64,000 bases of DNA. It comes from Actinocrinis puniceicyclus (lineage in GTDB: Bacteria > Actinomycetota > Actinomycetes > Streptomycetales > Catenulisporaceae). The stretch covers positions 26,778 through 90,777 of the forward strand of contig NZ_JAGSXH010000010.1 in assembly GCF_018283645.1 (NCBI RefSeq), given 5' to 3'. The position numbers and the translations under genes were made by a program. This document shows, piece after piece, positions 36,577-49,631 of this stretch (position 1 is its first letter; each line of letters begins with the position of its first letter). The notes under the pieces were generated by a model. That model had not been told where the DNA came from. It saw only the letters and a list, made by a program, of their open reading frames with translations, and made no database searches.

Positions 36577-38220
36577 ATGCACACGGGTGTTCCCCGGGGC
36601 GATGACGTGCACGGCGGTGGTCCGCGTGCGCACACGGCGTCGGCAGACGGGCGGACCCGACGCGCCACGGACGTGCTGGACATGCAGCGCGCCGCCCGCA
36701 GGGGCGGAACCGCGCAGTTGCTCCGGTGGCTGGCCGTCCGTACCGGGGCGAGTGTCCTTCTGGTGAACCGCTCAGGCGTCGTGGCCTGCCCGCCCGCCTC
36801 CCCCCTCGGCGAGGCCGAGCGAGATCTCGTACTGCGCGGGGTGCGAGAGGCCGCGGTACGGGGGCCGAAATCCGTGGCCATCGACCGGGAAGACCTCGCC
36901 TGCGTCGTCCTGCCCCTCGACGGCCCGGCAGAGGTGGGCGCCCCCCTGCTCGCGGCCGTGATGCCCCGGCCGACACCGCCTGATCTGCCGCTCCTGCTCG
37001 CGGACGCCACCTCCAGCCTCAGTCTGTGCTGGGAGGTGGAAGACGCCCGGCGGCAGCACAGCCGGCTGCGGATCGCTGACGCCCGCGCCCGGGAAGCCGT
37101 CCTGCATCTGCTGATGAACGGCCAGATCTCAGCCGCACGCCAAGTCGCCGGGGCGCTGGGAATCACACTGCCCGCCGTCGTATGGGTGTACGTCATCGAG
37201 GGACCGCCCGCAGAACGCGGCGCGGCAGCGGACGCACTGGCCGAAGTGGCCGAGGGCGCGTGGGTCGTGCCATGCCCCGTATACGCCGATCACCTGATGG
37301 TGCTCGCGGACGCCGACTCCGAAGCCCACGCAGACAACCCCCCGCAGTGGGCCTGGCCTGCCTCGGTGGCGGAAACCTGCCGGATCGGGGTGAGCGACGC
37401 CGTGGCCCTGCGCGATACCGCCACCGGCTACGCCCAGGCCTTCCACGCCCTCGCCGCCGCACGCCACCGCACCGAGAGGCAGGCCTCCTTCGCGGCCCAC
37501 GCCGACCTGGCCCTCACCATCGGGCCTGCCGCGGCAGCCTGGGCCGAGGCCTTCCTCGCCCCGCTGCACGCCCACCGCGCCCGGCGCTCGCAAGACCCTG
37601 ACAGTGCGGAACTGCTGGCCACCGCGGCGTCATGGCTCAGTTTCTCCTCGCACGCGACCGCCCATCTGAAAATCCACCGAAACACCCTGACGGCGCGCCT
37701 CACCCTCATCCAGGAGTTGCTGGCGCTCGACCTGAACCGGCTCGCCGACCAAGCCGCACTGGCCTTGGCACTGCGCGCGCTCGCCGCACGCAACCCGCCG
37801 CGCACCGAGCACCCCGAGCACCCCGAGACCGAGCGTGGAACGGCGCCCTCCATGGACGAACTCCTCGCGCTCCCCCACGTCGCGGCGTGGGCACAACGAC
37901 AGTTCCAACCTGTACGCGCGCTCGACGTCCCCACCTATGTCGACCAGACGCTCACCACCTGGCTGCGCCTCGACGCACGCATCGGCCCGACGGCCGCTGC
38001 GCTGTCCCTCTCGGCATCGGCGGTACGCAAACGTCTGGCTCGCAGCGAAGCACTGCTCCAGCGCTCCCTGCTCCGCTCCCCCAGCGCCGTCCACGACCAG
38101 TGGCTCGCACTGCGCGTCCTCGACCTGGCCGAGCAGTCCCCCGAGGCCCCCTCGAACGACGAAGAGGTCGAATTCACCGAAGAACGGCAGACGGGCCGGG
38201 GTCAGGGCACGAGAATGTAG
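36577..38220 (+). CDS. PucR/CdaR-like transcriptional regulator
   Basis: 547 residues. The N-terminal part (about 30-220) looks like a ligand-sensing domain, containing DVLDMQRAARRGGTAQLLRW and SGVVACPPASPLGE. Residues 230-340 resemble the degenerate GGDEF-like middle domain of the family. The PucR-type HTH is at LKIHRNTLTARLTLIQELL. Unusually, a second HTH-like block lies near the end, LSLSASAVRKRLARSEALL, as though the DNA-binding unit had been duplicated. The ATG at 36577 follows GGGAGGAA. Its target is not evident; the adjacent Hint gene upstream or the 413-residue gene downstream are candidates. Confidence 0.82.
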   Translation: MHTGVPRGDDVHGGGPRAHTASADGRTRRATDVLDMQRAARRGGTAQLLRWLAVRTGASVLLVNRSGVVACPPASPLGEAERDLVLRGVREAAVRGPKSVAIDREDLACVVLPLDGPAEVGAPLLAAVMPRPTPPDLPLLLADATSSLSLCWEVEDARRQHSRLRIADARAREAVLHLLMNGQISAARQVAGALGITLPAVVWVYVIEGPPAERGAAADALAEVAEGAWVVPCPVYADHLMVLADADSEAHADNPPQWAWPASVAETCRIGVSDAVALRDTATGYAQAFHALAAARHRTERQASFAAHADLALTIGPAAAAWAEAFLAPLHAHRARRSQDPDSAELLATAASWLSFSSHATAHLKIHRNTLTARLTLIQELLALDLNRLADQAALALALRALAARNPPRTEHPEHPETERGTAPSMDELLALPHVAAWAQRQFQPVRALDVPTYVDQTLTTWLRLDARIGPTAAALSLSASAVRKRLARSEALLQRSLLRSPSAVHDQWLALRVLDLAEQSPEAPSNDEEVEFTEERQTGRGQGTRM

Positions 38221-38361
38221 GTCACGCACGTCGAGGTCTTCCGGACGGGCAATGCGGGAACTTCCATCCGCGAGACCTCGTCCTGCGCTCGTACCCTGAC
38301 GCGCCCGTCCGCGTCCGCGCAACCACCCCTCATTCGGGAAGAGCTACCTAAGGAGCCGACT

Positions 38362-39603
38362 ATGGATGACGAGATTGGGCTGATCAGCGATGGCGATGGC
38401 CTGGCGGTCATCGGCAATCCGGCGGCGGTCGAACGCTTCATCGTCTCCGAAGGACTCTCGTCGCGGGACCTCGGACTGCACCGGCTCCGAACCGCCCTCG
38501 GCAACACGGCCGCGGTGGCACAGGCGGGTTCCGAGATCGCCGCCGACTCAGGTCGCTGGGTGAAGCTCACCAAGGACTCCGCGCGACTGGTCGACAAGTA
38601 CGGGCTGAGGGAAAGCTCGAAGACGGGTCTGCGCACCGGTGTGCTGAAGGGGCACGAGGGCCGGGTCAAGGGATTCGTCGAATTCGCGAAGGGCCCCCGA
38701 TCGTTTCGGGCGAGCCCGAAGCTTCTGGCCGGCGCGGCGGCGATCATGGCGCAGCTTGCGATGCAGCAGGCCATGGACGAGATCGTCGACTATCTCGCCA
38801 CGATCGACGAGAAGGTCGACGACGTGCTGCGCGCCCAGAAGGATGCCGTACTGGCGGGCATGATCGGAGTCGACCTGGTGATCGAGGAGGCCATGGCCGT
38901 CCGAGAGCAGGTGGGCCGGGTCTCCGAGGTCACCTGGTCGAAGGTGCAATCCACGTCGACGACGATCGCGGGAACCCAGGCGTACGCGTTGGGCCAACTC
39001 GAGGCGCTCGGGGAGAAGGTGGAGCGCAAGAGCAAGATCGGTGATCTCGCCAAGGCGTCCAGGGAGGCCGAGTCCAAGGCCCGGGAGTGGCTCGCTGTTC
39101 TGGCTCGTTGCTTCCAGTTGCAGGACGCGATCGCCGTGCTCGAACTCGACCGGGTGCTGGACTCGGCTCCGGACGAACTGGACGGGCATCGACTCGGGCT
39201 TCGAGTCGCGCGACAGAACCGGCTGGAACTCATCTCACGCAGCACCGAACGCCTGATGGCCCGCATAACCGCGGCTGCCGGCACGGCCAACACGAAGGTG
39301 CTGTTGCACCCGACCGCGTCGCGGGACGTGGTGCGTTCGAGCAACCGGGTCGAAGACCTCGTCGTTGACCTGCACGCACGGCTCGGGATCGAGCGCGATC
39401 GACAGTCGTTGGAGGCGAGAGAATGGGTCGAAGCGGCCGCGCAGGTGAGGGACAAGGTGCTCGAGACGGGTACAGAAGGCGTCGATGCCGCTCTGCGCCT
39501 CGGCAACGAGACCCTCGATCGGGCCAGATCCGCGGCGGGCAAGCTCTCCAGCGGGATCGCCGAGCGAGCGCTCCGTCTCCGCGGGGACGACGAAGAAGGC
39601 TGA
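38362..39603 (+). CDS. Hypothetical protein, helical, unrecognised
   Basis: 413 residues, no recognised family. It is highly helical: LAGAAAIMAQLAMQQAMDEI is a possible membrane-associated helix, followed by long charged helices such as YLATIDEKVDDVLRAQKD and a C-terminal run of amphipathic repeats. No signal peptide or enzymatic motif was seen. The start is supported by AAGGAG seven bases before the ATG. A scaffold, membrane-stress or defence role is conceivable, but nothing in the sequence decides it. Confidence 0.8.
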   Translation: MDDEIGLISDGDGLAVIGNPAAVERFIVSEGLSSRDLGLHRLRTALGNTAAVAQAGSEIAADSGRWVKLTKDSARLVDKYGLRESSKTGLRTGVLKGHEGRVKGFVEFAKGPRSFRASPKLLAGAAAIMAQLAMQQAMDEIVDYLATIDEKVDDVLRAQKDAVLAGMIGVDLVIEEAMAVREQVGRVSEVTWSKVQSTSTTIAGTQAYALGQLEALGEKVERKSKIGDLAKASREAESKAREWLAVLARCFQLQDAIAVLELDRVLDSAPDELDGHRLGLRVARQNRLELISRSTERLMARITAAAGTANTKVLLHPTASRDVVRSSNRVEDLVVDLHARLGIERDRQSLEAREWVEAAAQVRDKVLETGTEGVDAALRLGNETLDRARSAAGKLSSGIAERALRLRGDDEEG

Positions 39604-40102
39604 GAGGGCGTCGGCCCTCAGCCGCATGGGCTCCCGTGGACCCGTTTCCAGTTCGCGGGTCCGGTTCACAACCTCCAACTCACGCTGTTCCCGCCCCGTT
39701 GGCCGATCGTCGAGCCGACACGATGCGCGCCACAGGGCGGGCAGATCGGCGGCCAGGGCGCTCCAGCAGGCGCGCGACCAGCCGGTTTTCCGGCTCAGCC
39801 GGCTGATACTGCCACTCGGCGCGCTCGACTACAAAACCCCCGTCCGTAACCAGAAACCGCCTGGTAACAGCGGATGTCCACCTCGGTATATTCCGAGGTG
39901 GTGTCCAGAACCGTGTCGAGCGCGTTACCTGAAAGTCTCTGTCAACTCCACCGCTGACGGTCTTGACGGAGTGGATTGCCTCGGATAGCTTCGAATCAGC
40001 CCCCTGTCAGGGGTGATCAAATGGCCGATCTGGCCGCTTGCATGTCGCGAAATCGAGCGACGTGAACGGGTGCAATCAAGTTGTTCGGGGAGGTGACGAG
40101 CT
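39604..40102 (+). promoter_or_regulatory. Control region of the RiPP-like operon
   Basis: 499 bp without a gene. It contains a 9-6-9 inverted repeat, CCACCTCGG-N6-CCGAGGTGG (39878-39901), which is a likely operator, and a good vegetative promoter: TTGACG (39963-39968), 17-bp spacer, TAGCTT (39986-39991). Transcription from it would give a leader of about 105 bases before the 23-codon gene, enough to hold further control structure. The ribosome site GGGGAGGTGA begins at 40087. Confidence 0.6.
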
Positions 40103-40174
40103 ATGTCCATCAGCATCAAGCCGGTTGAGAAGCCCCAGATCAGCAAGGTGAGTGGCGCGGTCCTCTGCGGCTGA
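40103..40174 (+). CDS. Candidate precursor/carrier peptide, 23 residues
   Basis: Too short for ordinary gene finding, but strongly supported by context: GGGGAGGTGA, nearly the perfect anti-16S complement, lies seven to eight bases before the ATG. The peptide begins MSISIKPVEKP and ends VSGAVLCG, with a single Cys at position 22. A leader-like charged front and a small hydrophobic core with one reactive residue fit a RiPP precursor or a scaffold peptide onto which a residue is built. A strong hairpin follows and then a gene for a protein with a PqqD-like peptide-binding domain. It could also be a translated leader that controls the operon; no attenuation-type codon run is present. Confidence 0.65.
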   Translation: MSISIKPVEKPQISKVSGAVLCG

Positions 40175-40187
40175 TCCACGAGAAGGC

Positions 40188-40223
40188 CGCGGTGGGCGGC
40201 CCCACGTGAGGCCGCCCGCCGCG
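40188..40223 (+). terminator. Attenuating hairpin after the precursor gene
   Basis: 14-bp stem with one G-T pair (CGCGGTGGGCGGCC against GGCCGCCCGCCGCG) and an 8-nt loop CCACGTGA, 13 bases after the stop codon. No T-run follows, so it is probably a partial terminator or an mRNA-stabilising structure. Such hairpins between precursor and enzyme genes are usual in RiPP operons and give excess precursor message. Confidence 0.7.
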
Positions 40224-40272
40224 TGCCGTCGACCGGAAAGTCCTGCGCTCCATCTCAACGGGGAGAGAATCA

Positions 40273-43719
<3,447 letters not shown>

Positions 43720-43723
<4 letters not shown>

Positions 43724-45012
43724 CAGGGGAAAGCGTGCGCACGGGGCGGATCGGCAGGGCCGGCCGGGCCTGGCTGGCGGAGATGGCCCCGGACTCCGCG
43801 CTGGCCAGACGGTTCGCCGCGCTGGCGATGGCGCAGTCCCTGGGCTTCGGGGTCTTCCTCACCAGCGGCGCGATCTTCTTCACCCGCACGATCGGCCTGA
43901 CGTCCACGCAGGTGGGCGCCGGGCTCTCGGCGGCCGGCGTGTTCGGGCTCGTGTTCACCGTGCCCATCGGCCGCGCGGCGGACCGGCTCGGCGCGCGGAT
44001 TCCGCTGCTGCTGAGCTACGCGGCGCTCGCGGTGCTGTTCTGCGTGTACTGCGTGGTGAGGAACTTCGAGGGCTTCATCATCGTGGCGAGCCTCATCTCG
44101 GTCGCCGAGACGAACTCCAACCCCCTGCGGATGACCCTGACCCGCGCGTGCTTCCCGAAGAGCGAGCACGTGCGGATCGGATCGCAGATGCGGGGCCTGT
44201 TCAACGTCGGCTTCATGCTCGGCGCCGTGATCGCCGGCGGGGCGCTGGCCGTGGGCACCCGTGCGGCGTTCGAGGCAGTGGTGCTGTTCACCGCGGCGAC
44301 CCAGTTGCTCTGCGCCCTGATCACCTGGCGGCTGCGGGCGCCGAAGCACGTGCGCACGCAGCACGCCGCGGGCGCGAAGCCGCGTTCCGGTCTGCGGGAC
44401 CTGCGATTCGTCGGCGTATCGCTGCTGAGCGGGATACTCGAGCTCTACCAGCCCATCCTCACCGTGGGCCTGCCGCTGTGGATCGTGCTGCGCACCCACG
44501 CCCCCGCGAGTCTCAATGCCCTGCTCCTGGTGGTCGACACGGCGTTGGTCTTCATCCTCCAGGTGGCCGCGGGCCGGGGGGCGCAGACGCCGTCCGGGGC
44601 GGCCCGGCTGCTGCGGCGTTCCGGCGTGCTGCTGGCCGTCTGCTGTCTCGTGTTCGCCGCCACCGAGCATCAGCACTCGGCGATAGCGGTACCGCTGCTG
44701 CTCGTCGGCGGGGTCATCCTCGTGCTCGGCGAGATCAGCCAGGCGGCCGGCTCGTTCGGCGTCTCGTTCCACCTGCCGCCGCCGGGCCGCCAGGGCGAGT
44801 ACCAGGGCGTCTTCGCGCTCGGGCGCGGCCTGCAGCAGACAGCGGGGCCGTATCTCGTAACCGCGCTGGCGGTCGGGCTCGGGCGGGTCGGCTGGCTCAT
44901 CCTGGCCGCGATCTTCCTGGCCGTCGGCTTCGCCTGCGTCCCGCTCACGGCGAGCGCCGAACGGGCCACGAGCATGCTGCTCGAGGGGCAGAGCGCCGGC
45001 GCGAGTGTGTGA
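43720..45012 (+). CDS. MFS transporter of the NRPS operon
   Basis: 430 residues, 11-12 hydrophobic segments. The first cytoplasmic loop has PIGRAADRLGARIPL, the MFS motif A. Overlap with the thioesterase stop is ATGA. It probably exports the hybrid peptide product. No close relation to the MFS protein at 562-1866 is evident. Confidence 0.85.
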
Positions 45013-45019
45013 GGCCCCG

Positions 45020-48000
45020 ATGCCGCCCTCTTCGCTGCACGCGCTCCTGCGCCGCCGGGCGAGCGAGCGCCCCGACTCGATCGCGTTGGTCGGCGACGGG
45101 TTCAGTCTGACGTACCGGGAACTGGACGACGCCTCCGACGGCTTGGCCGTGAACCTGCGCGAGGAGGGCGTCAACGCCGGCGACCTCGTCCCGGCCCTGC
45201 TGCCGCGCGGCGTCGAACTGGTGACGGCCGTGCTCGCGATCCTCAAGGTCGGCGCCGCCTACGCGCTGCTCGACCCCGAATGGCCACGAGCCCGGCTCGA
45301 TCAGGTCCTTGAGGAACTCAAGGCGCCCCTCCTGATCGGACCGGACCATCTCGCCGGCTCGTTCGGCCTCCCCGTCCGGTCGCCCGCCGCGACCCGGCCC
45401 GGGCACGCGACGCGACCGGAACCCGTCGAGACACCGGACTCGGCCCCGTGCTGCGTCTTCTTCACGTCCGGCACGACGGGCCGGCCCAAGGGCGTGCTCG
45501 TCCCGCACCGGGCCGTCACGCGGCTCTTTCGCCCCGGCACGTTCGCCCGCTTCGACCAGAACACCGTCATCGCGCTCGCCGCGCCGACGCCCTGGGACGC
45601 CTTCGCCCTCGAACTGTGGTCCGCGCTCGCGAACGGGGGCACGTCGGTCCTGATCAACGAGCCGTACCTATCGGCCGGCGAGTTGCGCCGGGTCGTCGCG
45701 GGACACGGCGTGAACACGGTCTGGCTCACCGCCAGCCTGTTCAACATGATCGTCGACGAGGATCCGGCGGCGTTCCGCGGGCTACATCACGTGATGACCG
45801 GCGGGGAGCGGCTTTCCGGCCTCCATGTCCGGCGCTTCCTCGAACACCACCCGGACGTCGCGCTGCTCAACGGCTACGGCCCGGTGGAGAGCACGGTCTT
45901 CGCCACGACCCACCGCATCACCGCGCGGGACTGCGAGCCGCCCGGCGACATCCCGATCGGCAGCCCCGTGCCCGGAACGGAGGTATACGTACTCGACGGC
46001 ACGGACGAGTGCGAGACCGGCAGGCCCGGGGAGATCTGCGTCGGGGGCGACGGTCTGGCGATCGAGTACCTCAACGACGCCGACCTGACCCGGCGGCGTT
46101 TCCCGGAGACGACGGTCCGCGGGCGCGCGAAAAGGCTTTACCGGACCGGCGACCGCGGCTGGTGGGACGCGGACCGGTTCCTGCACTACGGCGGCCGTCT
46201 CGATCGCCAGGTCAAGATCCGGGGTCACCGGATCGAGCCGGCCGAGGTCGAGAGCCAGATCGAGCGGCATCTCGACGTCCGGCGCTGCGTCGTACTGCCC
46301 CGTACCGACAGTGCGGGACGCGCGGACTCGTTGGCCGCGTTCTGCGTGCCGGTGACCGAAGGCGACCAGTTGACGCACTGGCATGACCGACTGAGCCGCG
46401 TGCTCGTGCCCTACCATCTGCCGCGAACCGTCGTGAGCGTCGCCGCCTTCCCGCTGACCGCGAACGGAAAGCTCGATGAGCGGGCGTTGCTCGCGCTGGC
46501 CGGCGAACGCGGCGCCGATCGCGCCGAGACCGGGCAGGACGGCGCGCTCGACGGCGTCACGGATGACCTGACCCGTCAGGTGGCGGCCGCGTTCGCGGCG
46601 GTGCTGGGCCGGTCCTCGGCGCCGCTCGACGTTTCGTTGCCGGCCCTCGGCGGCACGTCCCTCGACGTCGGCCGCGTGTGCGCACGGCTGTCCGCCGAAC
46701 TGGGGCGCCCCGTCCCGATCTCACGGATGCTCGAGAACCCCACGGTCTCGGGTCTGGTCGAGTGGCTTCGGCGCAGCGCGCGGCCCGGCCCCCCGGCCGC
46801 GAGCCCGCCGCCGGGAGCGGGCGTCCCTCTTACGTCGATGCAGATCGGCTTTCTCACCAGGCAGTTGCTCGACCCCGACGATCGATCAGCCTACTGTCTC
46901 AATGTCTGGAGACTGTCCGGGTCGATCGACCTCGCTCGCCTCGCCGAGGCGCTGGGCACGGTTCAGCAGAACCACGAGGCTCTGCGGGCTCGGTACGTTT
47001 ACGCCCGCACCGCGCTCGCTCACGTGCTCAACGTGCCGGCGCCCGAGATCATCGTGCTGCCGGAGGCCGGAGACGAGGCCACCGCGCTGACGTCGCTGCG
47101 CGCCGAACTCAACGGGCCGCTGGACCTCGATGCCGGGCAGGTGTGGCGCGCCGCGTTCGTACCGCTGCCCGGTGCCTCGGGCGGCGGCATGTTCGGCTAT
47201 GTGGTGCACCACATCGCGTACGACGGATGGTCAGAGCACGTCCTGGCCGAAGACCTGGCCGCGGCGTACAACGCCGCCGACTGCGGCGATCCGCCGACGG
47301 CCGGCTCGTCTCTCGCCGAGGCGTGGGCGATTCGCAGCGACCAGCGCGCGCTCTGCGACCTCGAACGGCACCAGGCGCAACTCGTATCAGAGCTCAGTCA
47401 CACTCCGGACCTTGTCTACCCACCGGTCCCGGCCGGCGACGACGCGGCCGGACCGGCCAGGGCGCAGGCGCTCATCGGCCACGACGCCGTGAACCGCCTG
47501 GACACGGTCGCGCGCGCGGCGGGCGTGACGCGATTCTGCGCCCTCATGGCCTGCTACGGACAGGCGCTCGCGGAACTGACAGGTCAGCGCGACTTCGCCG
47601 TCGGCGTCCCCGTCGCCCGCCGCGCCGACGGTCGGCTCGCCCGATCAGTGGGCTGCCACGTCGACATGGTGTGCGTACGCCTGCGCGGAGAGCTGACCCG
47701 CGGGCTCTCGGCGGCGTTCGAGGTCGGCCAGGCGGTCGAACGCGCCCTCGCGACGCAGGAGTTCGGCTTCGGCGAGGTCGTACGCCTGCTCAACCCACCG
47801 CGCACGAAGCGCACTGCGGTCTTCCAGAACATCCTGGCCTACCAGGACAACGCCGTACCGCGGCTCGACCTCAACGGCCTGCGGACGACCCACCTGCGGG
47901 GCACCTATCCGGGCCTGCCCGCGGAGATCCAGACGGACGTGTGGCCGAGTTGCGACGGATTGCTCGTGTGCACCAACTACCTGCCCGCAGCCGTCGCAGC

Positions 48001-48058
48001 GGACTTCGCGACGGCGTTGGCCGCACGATTCGCGGAACTGATCGACGAGCGAGAGTGA
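45020..48058 (+). CDS. NRPS protein with A-T-C domain order
   Basis: 1012 residues. The adenylation domain (about 1-490) has FFTSGTTGRPKGVLVPH, NGYGPVESTVFATTH, YRTGDRGWW and the catalytic lysine in TANGKLDERAL. A carrier domain follows with Ser547 in ALGGTSLDVG. Residues 600-1012 form a condensation domain with the active His pair in HHIAYDGWS (His730-731, Asp735). Ending in C rather than T or TE means that its condensation domain accepts a carrier or acceptor from another protein. ATG at 45020 is preferred; GTG at 45005 is possible. Substrate specificity cannot be read safely. Confidence 0.88.
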   Translation: MPPSSLHALLRRRASERPDSIALVGDGFSLTYRELDDASDGLAVNLREEGVNAGDLVPALLPRGVELVTAVLAILKVGAAYALLDPEWPRARLDQVLEELKAPLLIGPDHLAGSFGLPVRSPAATRPGHATRPEPVETPDSAPCCVFFTSGTTGRPKGVLVPHRAVTRLFRPGTFARFDQNTVIALAAPTPWDAFALELWSALANGGTSVLINEPYLSAGELRRVVAGHGVNTVWLTASLFNMIVDEDPAAFRGLHHVMTGGERLSGLHVRRFLEHHPDVALLNGYGPVESTVFATTHRITARDCEPPGDIPIGSPVPGTEVYVLDGTDECETGRPGEICVGGDGLAIEYLNDADLTRRRFPETTVRGRAKRLYRTGDRGWWDADRFLHYGGRLDRQVKIRGHRIEPAEVESQIERHLDVRRCVVLPRTDSAGRADSLAAFCVPVTEGDQLTHWHDRLSRVLVPYHLPRTVVSVAAFPLTANGKLDERALLALAGERGADRAETGQDGALDGVTDDLTRQVAAAFAAVLGRSSAPLDVSLPALGGTSLDVGRVCARLSAELGRPVPISRMLENPTVSGLVEWLRRSARPGPPAASPPPGAGVPLTSMQIGFLTRQLLDPDDRSAYCLNVWRLSGSIDLARLAEALGTVQQNHEALRARYVYARTALAHVLNVPAPEIIVLPEAGDEATALTSLRAELNGPLDLDAGQVWRAAFVPLPGASGGGMFGYVVHHIAYDGWSEHVLAEDLAAAYNAADCGDPPTAGSSLAEAWAIRSDQRALCDLERHQAQLVSELSHTPDLVYPPVPAGDDAAGPARAQALIGHDAVNRLDTVARAAGVTRFCALMACYGQALAELTGQRDFAVGVPVARRADGRLARSVGCHVDMVCVRLRGELTRGLSAAFEVGQAVERALATQEFGFGEVVRLLNPPRTKRTAVFQNILAYQDNAVPRLDLNGLRTTHLRGTYPGLPAEIQTDVWPSCDGLLVCTNYLPAAVAADFATALAARFAELIDERE

Positions 48059-48062
48059 ATCC

Positions 48063-49619
48063 ATGACAGACCTCTCAGACGCCGGCTCCCTGGTCGAGCT
48101 CTTCCAGGCGCAGGCGCGGCAGAACCCCGGCGCCACGGCGCTCGTCGACGCCGCAAGGTCACTGAGCTACGCCGAGCTCGACGAGGCCAGTGACCGGCTC
48201 GCCGCGCGTCTGCACGCGGCGGGCGTGCGCCGAGGCGATCTCGTCGGGCTGCTGCTGCCCCGCTGCGCCGAGATCCCCATCGCGATCCTGGCCGCGCTCA
48301 AGTCCGGGGCGGCCTACGTCCCACTGGACCCCGACTATCCCGGCGAGCGGCTGCGCTACATGGTCGCGGACGCCGGCATCCGGACCGTCGTCGGCGATCC
48401 GGATCGGGCCAAGGAGCTCGGCCTGCACGTGCAGAGCGTCGATCCGGGGCAGGACGGCGCAGCCTGTGCACCCGCGCCCGCTGCGCCCCTTCCAAAGGTC
48501 CGCGGCTGCGACCCCGCTTACGTCATCTACACCTCGGGTTCGACCGGCGACCCGAAGGGCTGCGTCGTCTCCCATCACAACGTTCTGTCTCTGCTGCGGT
48601 CGGCCCTGCCGCTCTTCGACGTCTCCGGCGCCGATCGCTGGGCGCTGTTCCACTCGTTCAGCTTCGACGTCTCGGTCTGGGAACTGTGGGCGGCGCTGGC
48701 CACGGGCGCGACCGTAGTGACGGTGCCGCTGCGGGTGGCGCAGTCCCCGACCGCCTTCGTCACGTATCTGGCTGAGCAGAGGATCACCGTGCTCGGCCAG
48801 GTCCCCTCCGTGTTCCGTGCGCTGGCGGCGGCTTACACCGAGGCCGACCGGCCGCGACTGTCCCTGCGTTACCTGGTCTTCGCCGGGGAGTCGGTGAACC
48901 TCGACGTCATCGCCGGCTTCCTGGCCGACTACGCGGGGGGATCCTCGCCGATCGCGGTCAACATGTACGGCCCGACCGAGACCACCGTGTTCGCGACGCA
49001 TCGGATCCTCTCGGCAAGCGACCTGCGCGGCCCGGTGCGTTCCCCCATCGGCTCCAGTCTGCCGCACCTGTCCATCGAACTGCGCGGCCCGGACGGCGCG
49101 GCCGTCCCGGAGGGCGGCGTCGGCGAGATGTGGGTCGCCGGCGACGGCGTGAGCACGGGCTACCTGAATCGTCCGGAGCTGACGGCCGAGCGATTCGTCG
49201 TCGACGGGCCCGGCGGCTGCCTGCGCTACTACCGCACCGGCGACCTCGCCCGGCGGCTCGCGGACGGCTCCTTCGAGTACCTCGGCCGCGACGACCAGCA
49301 GATCAAGCTGCGTGGGTTCCGGGTGGAACTCGGGGAGATCGAGGCCGCGCTCAGAGCGCACGAGGATGTCAAGGATGCGGCTGTCACCGTGATCACGACA
49401 TCGCGCGGCGCACAGTTCCTCGTCGCGTGCATCGTGCCGGCTGACGGCGCGCCGCCGAACCCGGGCCCGACCCTGCGCGCGCGCCTCGGCGAGATCCTTC
49501 CCTCGTACATGGTGCCGGACCGCTACAAGTTCATCTCCGAACTGCCGCTGACCGGCTCGGGCAAGCTGGACCGGGATGAACTGCGCCGGGTGGCCGCCTC
49601 CCGTGACCGCGCCGCGTAG
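48063..49619 (+). CDS. Free-standing NRPS adenylation domain
   Basis: 518 residues, a complete A domain with IYTSGSTGDPKGCVVSH, FSFDVSVWELWAAL, NMYGPTETTVFATH, YRTGDLARRL and TGSGKLDRDEL. There is no carrier domain attached, so it must load a carrier elsewhere, most likely that of the PCP-TE protein. FDVSVWE is typical of amino-acid-activating domains. ATG at 48063 starts four bases after the upstream stop. Confidence 0.9.
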   Translation: MTDLSDAGSLVELFQAQARQNPGATALVDAARSLSYAELDEASDRLAARLHAAGVRRGDLVGLLLPRCAEIPIAILAALKSGAAYVPLDPDYPGERLRYMVADAGIRTVVGDPDRAKELGLHVQSVDPGQDGAACAPAPAAPLPKVRGCDPAYVIYTSGSTGDPKGCVVSHHNVLSLLRSALPLFDVSGADRWALFHSFSFDVSVWELWAALATGATVVTVPLRVAQSPTAFVTYLAEQRITVLGQVPSVFRALAAAYTEADRPRLSLRYLVFAGESVNLDVIAGFLADYAGGSSPIAVNMYGPTETTVFATHRILSASDLRGPVRSPIGSSLPHLSIELRGPDGAAVPEGGVGEMWVAGDGVSTGYLNRPELTAERFVVDGPGGCLRYYRTGDLARRLADGSFEYLGRDDQQIKLRGFRVELGEIEAALRAHEDVKDAAVTVITTSRGAQFLVACIVPADGAPPNPGPTLRARLGEILPSYMVPDRYKFISELPLTGSGKLDRDELRRVAASRDRAA

Positions 49620-49631
49620 ACGGAGGGGCCG

